A stretch of 64,000 nucleotides of DNA from Rallus limicola (lineage: Eukaryota > Chordata > Aves > Gruiformes > Rallidae). Under the pieces are notes generated by a model that searched no databases, had not been told where the DNA came from, and saw only the letters and a program-made list of their open reading frames with translations. Shown one piece after another: positions 24,557 to 34,421 of the stretch. Every line of letters starts with the position of its first letter. Within the stretch, counting starts at the first letter, position 1. The stretch covers positions 310,001 to 374,000 of the forward strand of contig JAKCOZ010000099.1 of the NCBI GenBank assembly GCA_022605955.1. Reading direction: 5' to 3'. A program made the translations under genes and the position numbers.

Positions 24557-24594
24557 GGAAAGAGGGAACATGCCTGGAAAGAGGGAACATGCCT
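24557..24594. repeat. 19-bp duplication, site 1
   Basis: The 19-mer ggaaagagggaacatgcct occurs twice in direct succession (24,557-24,575 and 24,576-24,594). It is one period of the monomer's own tgcctggaa direct repeats, whose starts lie 19 bp apart. The monomer before carries cttaacg and cactag. Confidence 0.95.
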
Positions 24595-25169
24595 GGAACC
24601 TCCTACGGTGCTTTTCTCGGCCCTAGCAGACTGCAGTTCAAAACATGCTAAACGTCCAGCAATAACTTCTAAAGTAAAGAAGCTAGGCCTGAAAGGCATA
24701 GCTTGTCTGAAACCTCCTAACAGGACACACGAGCAGACCCTGTCACTTTGACTCTCAGCCTTTTCCTTTGCCTGGAAAGAGGGAACATGCCTGGAACCTC
24801 CTACGGTGCTTTTCTCGGCCCTAGCAGACCGCAGTTCAAAACATGCTAAACGTCCAGCAATAACTTCTAAAGTAAAGAAGCTAGGCCTGAAAGGCATAGC
24901 TCGTCTGAAACCTCCTAACAGGACACACGAGCAGACCCTGTCACTTTGGCTCTCAGCCTTTTCCTTTGCCTGGAAAGAGGGAACATGCCTGGAACCTCCT
25001 ACGGTGCTTTTCTCGGCCCTAGCAGACTGCAGTTCAAAACATGCTTAACGTCCAGCAATAACTCCCAAAGTAAAGAAGCTAGGCCTGAAAGGCATAGCTT
25101 GTCTGAAACCTCCTGACAGGACACACTAGCAGACCCTGTCACTTTGGCTCTCAGCCTTTTCCTTTGCCT

Positions 25170-25207
25170 GGAAAGAGGGAACATGCCTGGAAAGAGGGAA
25201 CATGCCT
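25170..25207. repeat. 19-bp duplication, site 2
   Basis: Same duplicated 19-mer, exactly 613 bp (3 monomers plus 19) after site 1. Positions 24,070-24,594 and 24,683-25,207 form two nested 613-bp-period units. Confidence 0.95.
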
Positions 25208-27168
25208 GGAACCTCCTACGGTGCTTTTCTCAGCCCTAGCAGACTGCAGTTCAAAACATGCTAAACGTCCAGCAATAACTCCCAAAGTAAAGAAGCTAGG
25301 CCTGAAAGGCATAGCTTGTCTGAAACCTCCTGACAGGACACACGAGCAGACCCTGTCACTTTGGCTCTCAGCCTTTTCCTTTGCCTGGAAAGAGGGAACA
25401 TGTTTGGAACCTCCTACGGTGCTTTTCTCAGCCCTAGCAGACTGCAGTTCAAAACATGCTAAACGTCCAGCAATAACTCCCAAAGTAAAGAAGCTAGGCC
25501 TGAAAGGCATAGCTTGTCTGAAACCTCCTGACAGGACACACGAGCAGACCCTGTCACTTTGGCTCTCAGCCTTTTCCTTTGCCTGGAAAGAGGGAACATG
25601 CCTGGAACCTCCTACGGTGCTTTTCTCAGCCCTAGCAGACTGCAGTTCAAAACATGCTAAACGTCCAGCAATAACTCCCAAAGTAAAGAAGCTAGGCCTG
25701 AAAGGCATAGCTTGTCTGAAACCTCCTAACAGGACACACGAGCAGACCCTGTCACTTTGGCTCTCAGCCTTTTCCTTTGCCTGGAAAGAGGGAACATGCC
25801 TGGAACCTCCTACGGTGCTTTTCTCGGCCCTAGCAGACTGCAGTTAAAAACATGCTAAACGTCCAGCAATAACTCCCAAAGTAAAGAAGCGAGGCCTGAA
25901 AGGCATAGCTTGTCTGAAACCTCCTAACAGGACACACGAGCAGACCCTGTCACTTTGGCTCTCAGCCTTTTCCTTTGCCTGGAAAGAGGGAACATGCCTG
26001 GAACCTCCTACGGTGCTTTTCTCGGCCCTAGCAGACTGCAGTTCAAAACATGCTAAACGTCCAGCAATAACTCCCAAAGTAAAGAAGCTAGGCCTGAAAG
26101 GCATAGCTTGTCTGAAACCTCCTAACAGGACACACGAGCAGACCCTGTCACTTTGGCTCTCAGCCTTTTCCTTTGCCTGGAAAGAGGGAACATGCCTGGA
26201 ACCTCCTACGGTGCTTTTCTCGGCCCTAGCAGACTGCAGTTCAAAACATGCTAAACGTCCAGCAATAACTCCCAAAGTAAAGAAGCTAGGCCTGAAAGGC
26301 ATAGCTTGTCTGAAACCTCCTAACAGGACACACGAGCAGACCCTGTCACTTTGGCTCTCAGCCTTTTCCTTTGCCTGGAAAGAGGGAACATGCCTGGAAC
26401 CTCCTACAGTGCTTTTCTCTGCCCTAGCAGACTGCAGTTCAAAACATGCTAAACGTCCAGCAATAACTCCCAAAGAAAAGAAGCTAGGCCTGAAAGGCAT
26501 AGCTTGTCTGAAACCTCCTAACAGGACACACGAGCAGACCCTGTCACTTTGGCTCTCAGCCTTTTCCTTTGCCTGGAAAGAGGGAACATGCCTGGAACCT
26601 CCTACGGTGCTTTTCTCGGCCCTAGCAGACTGCAGTTCAAAACATGCTAAACGTCCAGACATAACTCCCAAAGTAAAGAAGCTAGGCCTGAAAGGCATAG
26701 CTTGTCTGAAACCTCCTAACAGGACACACGAGCAGACCCTGTCACTTTGACTCTCAGCCTTTTCCTTTGCCTGGAAAGAGGGAACATGCCTGGAACCTCC
26801 TACGGTGCTTTTCTCGGCCCTAGCAGACCGCAGTTCAAAACATGCTAAACGTCCAGCAATAACTTCTAAAGTAAAGAAGCTAGGCCTGAAAGGCATAGCT
26901 CGTCTGAAACCTCCTAACAGGACACACGAGCAGACCCTGTCACTTTGGCTCTCAGCCTTTTCCTTTGCCTGGAAAGAGGGAACATGCCTGGAACCTCCTA
27001 CGGTGCTTTTCTCGGCCCTAGCAGACTGCAGTTCAAAACATGCTTAACGTCCAGCAATAACTCCCAAAGTAAAGAAGCTAGGCCTGAAAGGCATAGCTTG
27101 TCTGAAACCTCCTGACAGGACACACTAGCAGACCCTGTCACTTTGGCTCTCAGCCTTTTCCTTTGCCT

Positions 27169-27206
27169 GGAAAGAGGGAACATGCCTGGAAAGAGGGAAC
27201 ATGCCT
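27169..27206. repeat. 19-bp duplication, site 3
   Basis: Copy of site 1 within the 2,612-bp duplication (24,557 + 2,612). Confidence 0.95.
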
Positions 27207-27781
27207 GGAACCTCCTACGGTGCTTTTCTCGGCCCTAGCAGACTGCAGTTCAAAACATGCTAAACGTCCAGCAATAACTTCTAAAGTAAAGAAGCTAGGC
27301 CTGAAAGGCATAGCTTGTCTGAAACCTCCTAACAGGACACACGAGCAGACCCTGTCACTTTGACTCTCAGCCTTTTCCTTTGCCTGGAAAGAGGGAACAT
27401 GCCTGGAACCTCCTACGGTGCTTTTCTCGGCCCTAGCAGACCGCAGTTCAAAACATGCTAAACGTCCAGCAATAACTTCTAAAGTAAAGAAGCTAGGCCT
27501 GAAAGGCATAGCTCGTCTGAAACCTCCTAACAGGACACACGAGCAGACCCTGTCACTTTGGCTCTCAGCCTTTTCCTTTGCCTGGAAAGAGGGAACATGC
27601 CTGGAACCTCCTACGGTGCTTTTCTCGGCCCTAGCAGACTGCAGTTCAAAACATGCTTAACGTCCAGCAATAACTCCCAAAGTAAAGAAGCTAGGCCTGA
27701 AAGGCATAGCTTGTCTGAAACCTCCTGACAGGACACACTAGCAGACCCTGTCACTTTGGCTCTCAGCCTTTTCCTTTGCCT

Positions 27782-27819
27782 GGAAAGAGGGAACATGCCT
27801 GGAAAGAGGGAACATGCCT
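27782..27819. repeat. 19-bp duplication, site 4
   Basis: Copy of site 2 within the 2,612-bp duplication (25,170 + 2,612), 613 bp after site 3. It opens a stretch that also follows the fifth duplication at 33,541. Confidence 0.95.
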
Positions 27820-27840
27820 GGAACCTCCTACGGTGCTTTT

Positions 27841-29188
27841 CTCGGCCCTAGCAGACTGCAGTTCAAAACATGCTAAACGTCCAGCAATAACTTCTAAAGT
27901 AAAGAAGCTAGGCCTGAAAGGCATAGCTTGTCTGAAACCTCCTAACAGGACACACGAGCAGACCCTGTCACTTTGGCTCTCAGCCTTTTCCTTTGCCTGG
28001 AAAGAGGGAACATGCCTGGAACCTCCTACGGTGCTTTTCTCGGCCCTAGCAGAATGCAGTTCAAAACATGCTAAACGTCCAGCAATAACTCCCAAAGTAA
28101 AGAAGCTAGGCCTGAAAGGCATAGCTTGTCTGAAACCTCCTAACAGGACACACGAGCAGACCCTGTCACTTTGGCTCTCAGCCTTTTCCTTTGCCTGGAA
28201 AGAGGGAACATGCCTGGAACCTCCTACGGTGCTTTTCTCGGCCCTAGCAGACTGCAGGTCACAACATGCTAAACGTCCAGCAATAACTCCCAAAGTAAAG
28301 AAGCTAGGCTTGAAAGGCATCGCTTGTCTGAAACCTCCTAACAGGACACACGAGCAGACCCTGTCACTTTGGCTCTCAGCCTTTTCCTTTGCCTGGAAAG
28401 AGGGAACATGCCTGGAACCTCCTACGGTGCTTTTCTCGGCCCTAGCAGACTGCAGGTCACAACATGCTAAACGTCCAGCAATAACTCCCAAAGTAAAGAA
28501 GCTAGGCCTGAAAGGCATCGCTTGTCTGAAACCTCCTAACAGGACACACGAGCAGACCCTGTCACTTTGGCTCTCAGCCTTTTCCTTTGCCTGGAAAGAG
28601 GGAACATGCCTGGAACCTCCTACGGTGCTTTTCTCGGCCCTAGCAGACTGCAGGTCACAACATGCTAAACGTCCAGCAATAATTCCCAAAGTAAAGAAGC
28701 TAGGCCTGAAAGGCATAGCTTGTCTGAAACCTCCTAACAGGACACACAAGCAGACCCTGTCACTTTGGCTCTCAGCCTTTTCCTTTGCCTGGAAAGAGAG
28801 AACATGCCTGAAACCCCCTACGGTGCTTTTCTCGGCCCTAGCAGACTGCAGTTCAAAACATGCTAAACGTCCAGCAATAACTCCCAAAGTAAAGAAGCTA
28901 GGCCTGAAAGGCATAGCTTGTCTGAAACCTCCTGACAGGACACACGAGCAGACCCTGTCACTTTGGCTCTCAGCCTTTTCCTTTGCCTGGAAAGAGGGAA
29001 CATGCCTGGAACCTCCTACGGTGCTTTTCTCGGCCCTAGCAGACTGCAGTTCAAAACATGCTAAACGTCCAGCAATAACTCCCAAAGAAAAGAAGCTAGG
29101 CCTGAAAGGCATAGCTTGTCTGAAACCTCCTAACAGGACACACGAGCAGACCCTGTCACTTTGGCTCTCAGCCTTTTCCTTTGCTTGA
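27841..29188. repeat. Segment with three caggtcac monomers
   Basis: Order: acttct (27,892), agaatgcag (near 28,050), three successive caggtcac monomers (near 28,255, 28,453 and 28,651), the first two with catcgcttg and the third with aattccc and cacaag, then gagagaac with tgaaaccccc (28,796-28,813), a cctgac monomer, and caaagaaaag ending in gcttgaaag (29,183). The same order with only two caggtcac monomers follows 33,541. Confidence 0.8.
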
Positions 29189-29189
29189 A
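29183..29189. repeat. 1-bp-deletion junction (gcttgaaag), copy 4
   Basis: Fourth occurrence, again after caaagaaaag. The 8,589-bp distance from copy 3 equals 43 monomers plus four 19-bp duplications and a net -1 bp. Confidence 0.9.
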
Positions 29190-32100
29190 AGAGGGAACAT
29201 GCCTGGAACCTCCTACGGTGCTTTTCTCGGCCCTAGCAGACTGCAGTTCAAAACATGCTAAACGTCCAGCAATAACTCCCAAAGTAAAGAAGCGAGGCCT
29301 GAAAGGCATAGCTTGTCTGAAACCTCCTAACAGGACACACGAGCAGACCCTGTCACTTTGGCTCTCAGCCTTTTCCTTTGCCTGGAAAGAGGGAACATGC
29401 CTGGAACCTCCTACGGTGCTTTTCTCGGCCCTAGCAGACTGCAGTTCAAAACATGCTAAACGTCCAGCAATAACTCCCAAAGTAAAGAAGCTAGGCCTGA
29501 AAGGCATAGCTTGTCTGAAACCTCCTAACAGGACACACGAGCAGACCCTGTCACTTTGGCTCTCAGCCTTTTCCTTTGCCTGGAAAGAGGGAACATGCCT
29601 GGAACCTCCTACGGTGCTTTTCTCGGCCCTAGCAGACTGTAGTTCAAAACATGCTAAACGTCCAGCAATAACTCCCAAAGTAAAGAAGCTAGGACTGAAA
29701 GGCATAGCTTGTCTGAAACCTCCTAACAGGACACACGAGCAGACCCTGTCACTTTGACTCTCAGCCTTTTCCTTTGCCTGGAAAGAGGGAACATGCCTGG
29801 AACCTCCTACGGTGCTTTTCTCGGCCCTAGCAGACTGCAGTTCAAAACATGCTAAACGTCCAGCAATAACTCCCAAAGTAAAGAAGCTAGGCCTGAAAGG
29901 CATAGCTTGTCTGAAACCTCCTAACAGGACACACGAGCAGACCCTGTCACTTTGGCTCTCAGCCTTTTCCTTTGCCTGGAAAGAGGGAACATGCCTGGAA
30001 CCTCCTACGGTGCTTTTCTCGGCCCTAGCAGACTGCAGTTCAAAACATGCTAAACGTCCAGCAATAACTCCCAAAGTAAAGAAGCTAGGCCTGAAAGGCA
30101 TAGCTTGTCTGAAACCTCCTAACAGGACACACGAGCAGACCCTGTCACTTTGGCTCTCAGCCTTTTCCTTTGCCTGGAAAGAGGGAACATGCCTGGAACC
30201 TCCTACGGTGCTTTTCTCGGCCCTAGCAGACTGCAGTTCAAAACATGCTAAACGTCCAGCAATAACTCCCAAAGTAAAGAAGCTAGGCCTGAAAGGCATA
30301 GCTTGTCTGAAACCTCCTAACAGGACACACGAGCAGACCCTGTCACTTTGGCTCTCAGCCTTTTCCTTTGCCTGGAAAGAGGGAACATGCCTGGAACCTC
30401 CTACGGTGCTTTTCTCGGCCCTAGCAGACTGTAGTTCAAAACATGCTAAACGTCCAGCAATAACTCCCAAAGTAAAGAAGCTAGGCCTGAAAGGCATAGC
30501 TTGTCTGAAACCTCCTAACAGGACACACGAGCAGACCCTGTCACTTTGACTCTCAGCCTTTTCCTTTGCCTGGAAAGAGGGAACATGCCTGGAACCTCCT
30601 ACGGTGCTTTTCTCGGCCCTAGCAGACTGCAGTTCAAAACATGCTAAACGTCCAGCAATAACTCCCAAAGTATAGAAGCTAGGCTTGAAAGGCATAGCTT
30701 GTCTGAAACCTCCTAACAGGACACACGAGCAGACCCTGTCACTTTGGCTCTCAGCCTTTTCCTTTGCCTGGAAAGAGGGAACATGCCTGGAACCTCCTAC
30801 GGTGCTTTTCTCGGCCCTAGCAGACTGCAGTTCAAAACATGCTAAACGTCCAGACATAACTCCCAAAGTAAAAAGCTAGGCCTGAAAGGCATAGCTTGTC
30901 TGAAACCTCCTAACAGGACACACGAGCAGACCCTGTCACTTTGACTCTCAGCCTTTTCATTTGCCTGGAAAGAGGGAACATGCCTGGAACCTCCTACGGT
31001 GCTTTTCTCGGCCCTAGCAGACTGCAGGTCACAACATGCTAAACGTCCAGCAATAACTCCCAAAGTAAAGAAGCTAGGACTGAAAGGCATAGCTTGTCTG
31101 AAACCTCCTAACAGGACACACGAGCAGACCCTGTCACTTTGGCTCTCAGCCTTTTCCTTTGCCTGGAAAGAGGGAACATGCCTGGAACCTCCTACGGTGC
31201 TTTTCTCGGCCCTAGCAGACTGCAGTTCAAAACATGCTAAACGTCCAGCAATAACTCCCAAAGTAAAGAAGCGAGGCCTGAAAGGCATAGCTTGTCTGAA
31301 ACCTCCTAACAGGACACACGAGCAGACCCTGTCACTTTGGCTCTCAGCCTTTTCCTTTGCCTGGAAAGAGGGAACATGCCTGGAACCTCCTACGGTGCTT
31401 TTCTCAGCCCTAGCAGACTGCAGTTCAAAACATGCTAAACGTCCAGCAATAACTCCCAAAGTAAAGAAGCTAGGCCTGAAAGGCATAGCTTGTCTGAAAC
31501 CTCCTAACAGGACACACGAGCAGACCCTGTCACTTTGGCTCTCAGCCTTTTCCTTTGCCTGGAAAGAGGGAACATGCCTGGAACCTCCTACGGTGCTTTT
31601 CTCAGCCCTAGCAGACTGCAGTTCAAAACATGCTAAACGTCCAGCAATAACTCCCAAAGTAAAGAAGCTAGGCCTGAAAGGCATAGCTTGTCTGAAACCT
31701 CCTAACAGGACACACGAGCAGACCCTGTCACTTTGGCTCTCAGCCTTTTCCTTTGCCTGGAAAGAGGGAACATGCCTGGAACCTCCTACGGTGCTTTTCT
31801 CGGCCCTAGCAGACTGCAGTTAAAAACATGCTAAACGTCCAGCAATAACTCCCAAAGTAAAGAAGCGAGGCCTGAAAGGCATAGCTTGTCTGAAACCTCC
31901 TAACAGGACACACGAGCAGACCCTGTCACTTTGGCTCTCAGCCTTTTCCTTTGCCTGGAAAGAGGGAACATGCCTGGAACCTCCTACGGTGCTTTTCTCG
32001 GCCCTAGCAGACTGCAGTTCAAAACATGCTAAACGTCCAGCAATAACTCCCAAAGTAAAGAAGCTAGGCCTGAAAGGCATAGCTTGTCTGAAACCTCCTA

Positions 32101-33144
32101 ACAGGACACACGAGCAGACCCTGTCACTTTGGCTCTCAGCCTTTTCCTTTGCCTGGAAAGAGGGAACATGCCTGGAACCTCCTACGGTGCTTTTCTCGGC
32201 CCTAGCAGACTGCAGTTCAAAACATGCTAAACGTCCAGCAATAACTCCCAAAGTAAAGAAGCTAGGCCTGAAAGGCATAGGTTGTCTGAAACCTCCTAAC
32301 AGGACACACGAGCAGACCCTGTCACTTTGGCTCTCAGCCTTTTCCTTTGCCTGGAAAGAGGGAACATGCCTGGAACCTCCTACGGTGCTTTTCTCGGCCC
32401 TAGCAGACTGCAGTTCAAAACATGCTAAACGTCCAGCAATAACTCCCAAAGTAAAGAAGCTAGGCCTGAAAGGCATAGCTTGTCTGAAACCTCCTAACAG
32501 GACACACGAGCAGACCCTGTCACTTTGGCTCTCAGCCTTTTCCTTTGCCTGGAAAGAGGGAACATGCCTGGAACCTCCTACGGTGCTTTTCTCGGCCCTA
32601 GCAGACTGCAGTTCAAAACATGCTAAACGTCCAGACATAACTCCCAAAGTAAAGAAGCTAGGCCTGAAAGGCATAGCTTGTCTGAAACCTCCTAACAGGA
32701 CACACGAGCAGACCCTGTCACTTTGACTCTCAGCCTTTTCCTTTGCCTGGAAAGAGGGAACATGCCTGGAACCTCCTACGGTGCTTTTCTCGGCCCTAGC
32801 AGACCGCAGTTCAAAACATGCTAAACGTCCAGCAATAACTTCTAAAGTAAAGAAGCTAGGCCTGAAAGGCATAGCTCGTCTGAAACCTCCTAACAGGACA
32901 CACGAGCAGACCCTGTCACTTTGGCTCTCAGCCTTTTCCTTTGCCTGGAAAGAGGGAACATGCCTGGAACCTCCTACGGTGCTTTTCTCGGCCCTAGCAG
33001 ACTGCAGTTCAAAACATGCTTAACGTCCAGCAATAACTCCCAAAGTAAAGAAGCTAGGCCTGAAAGGCATAGCTTGTCTGAAACCTCCTGACAGGACACA
33101 CTAGCAGACCCTGTCACTTTGGCTCTCAGCCTTTTCCTTTGCCT
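29189..33144. repeat. Four-kb segment, copy 2
   Basis: Corresponds to 20,600-24,556. Shared markers include ctgtag with tttgactc, aagtatagaag (30,670), agacata with gtaaaaagc (30,852-30,876), caggtcac, gcgagg, two ctcagccc monomers, gttaaaaac (31,820), agacata (32,633), tttgactc, gcagaccgcag with acttct and agctcg, and cttaacg with cactag (near 33,018-33,100). Differences seen include cattttcat-type loss near 30,958, cctaac for cctgac near 31,500, ataggttg near 32,278 and caaagtaaag for caaagaaaag near 32,455. Copy 1 has a 19-bp duplication just after this segment; here there is none at that point. Confidence 0.8.
30866..30876. repeat. 1-bp deletion (gtaaaaagc), copy 2
   Basis: Same loss of one G as at 22,279, in the matching agacata monomer of the 8,588-bp-offset copy. 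Confidence 0.9.
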
Positions 33145-33540
33145 GGAAAGAGGGAACATGCCTGGAACCTCCTACGGTGCTTTTCTCGGCCCTAGCAGAC
33201 TGCAGTTCAAAACATGCTAAACGTCCAGCAATAACTCCCAAAGTAAAGAAGCTAGGCCTGAAAGGCATAGCTCGTCTGAAACCTCCTAACAGGACACACG
33301 AGCAGACCCTGTCACTTTGGCTCTCAGCCTTTTCCTTTGCCTGGAAAGAGGGAACATGCCTGGAACCTCCTACGGTGCTTTTCTCGGCCCTAGCAGACTG
33401 CAGTTCAAAACATGCTAAACGTCCAGCAATAACTCCCAAAGTAAAGAAGCTAGGCCTGAAAGGCATAGCTCGTCTGAAACCTCCTAACAGGACACACGAG
33501 CAGACCCTGTCACTTTGGCTCTCAGCCTTTTCCTTTGCCT

Positions 33541-33578
33541 GGAAAGAGGGAACATGCCTGGAAAGAGGGAACATGCCT
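33541..33578. repeat. 19-bp duplication, site 5
   Basis: The 19-mer repeats at 33,541-33,559 and 33,560-33,578. Unlike sites 1 to 4 it follows an agctcg monomer rather than a cactag monomer. The right flank matches the flank of site 4 (27,841 onward), so the left junction was exchanged. Confidence 0.95.
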
Positions 33579-34421
33579 GGAACCTCCTACGGTGCTTTTC
33601 TCGGCCCTAGCAGACTGCAGTTCAAAACATGCTAAACGTCCAGCAATAACTTCTAAAGTAAAGAAGCTAGGCCTGAAAGGCATAGCTTGTCTGAAACCTC
33701 CTAACAGGACACACGAGCAGACCCTGTCACTTTGGCTCTCAGCCTTTTCCTTTGCCTGGAAAGAGGGAACATGCCTGGAACCTCCTACGGTGCTTTTCTC
33801 GGCCCTAGCAGAATGCAGTTCAAAACATGCTAAACGTCCAGCAATAACTCCCAAAGTAAAGAAGCTAGGCCTGAAAGGCATAGCTTGTCTGAAACCTCCT
33901 AACAGGACACACGAGCAGACCCTGTCACTTTGGCTCTCAGCCTTTTCCTTTGCCTGGAAAGAGGGAACATGCCTGGAACCTCCTACGGTGCTTTTCTCGG
34001 CCCTAGCAGACTGCAGGTCACAACATGCTAAACGTCCAGCAATAACTCCCAAAGTAAAGAAGCTAGGCCTGAAAGGCATCGCTTGTCTGAAACCTCCTAA
34101 CAGGACACACGAGCAGACCCTGTCACTTTGGCTCTCAGCCTTTTCCTTTGCCTGGAAAGAGGGAACATGCCTGGAACCTCCTACGGTGCTTTTCTCGGCC
34201 CTAGCAGACTGCAGGTCACAACATGCTAAACGTCCAGCAATAACTCCCAAAGTAAAGAAGCTAGGCCTGAAAGGCATCGCTTGTCTGAAACCTCCTAACA
34301 GGACACACGAGCAGACCCTGTCACTTTGGCTCTCAGCCTTTTCCTTTGCCTGGAAAGAGGGAACATGCCTGAAACCCCCTACGGTGCTTTTCTCGGCCCT
34401 AGCAGACTGCAGTTCAAAACA
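33579..34421. repeat. Copy of 27,820-28,860 with one caggtcac monomer fewer
   Basis: Order: acttct, agaatgcag, two caggtcac monomers with catcgcttg, then tgaaaccccc (near 34,370). The offset from the earlier copy is 5,759 bp at the left and one monomer less at the right, so one repeat was gained or lost. Confidence 0.85.

Larger units (their letters stand above)
22730..25228. repeat. 2,612-bp tandem duplication, copy 1
   Basis: Covers two ctcagccc monomers (the first with cctgac), gttaaaaac with gcgagg (23,232), two common forms, tacagt with caaagaaaag, agacata (24,045), tttgactc, gcagaccgcag with acttct and agctcg, cttaacg with cactag, and two 19-bp expansions (24,557 and 25,170). The unit is 13 monomers plus 38 bp. 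The following 2.5 kb is almost identical. Confidence 0.9.
25342..27840. repeat. 2,612-bp tandem duplication, copy 2
   Basis: Repeats 22,730-25,228 including both 19-bp expansions and the nested 613-bp units. I could see two differences: tgtttgg for tgcctgg at about 25,403, and ctctgccc for ctcggccc at about 26,420. It diverges after 27,840, where copy 1 has ctcagccc and this copy has ctcggccc followed by acttct. Confidence 0.9.
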
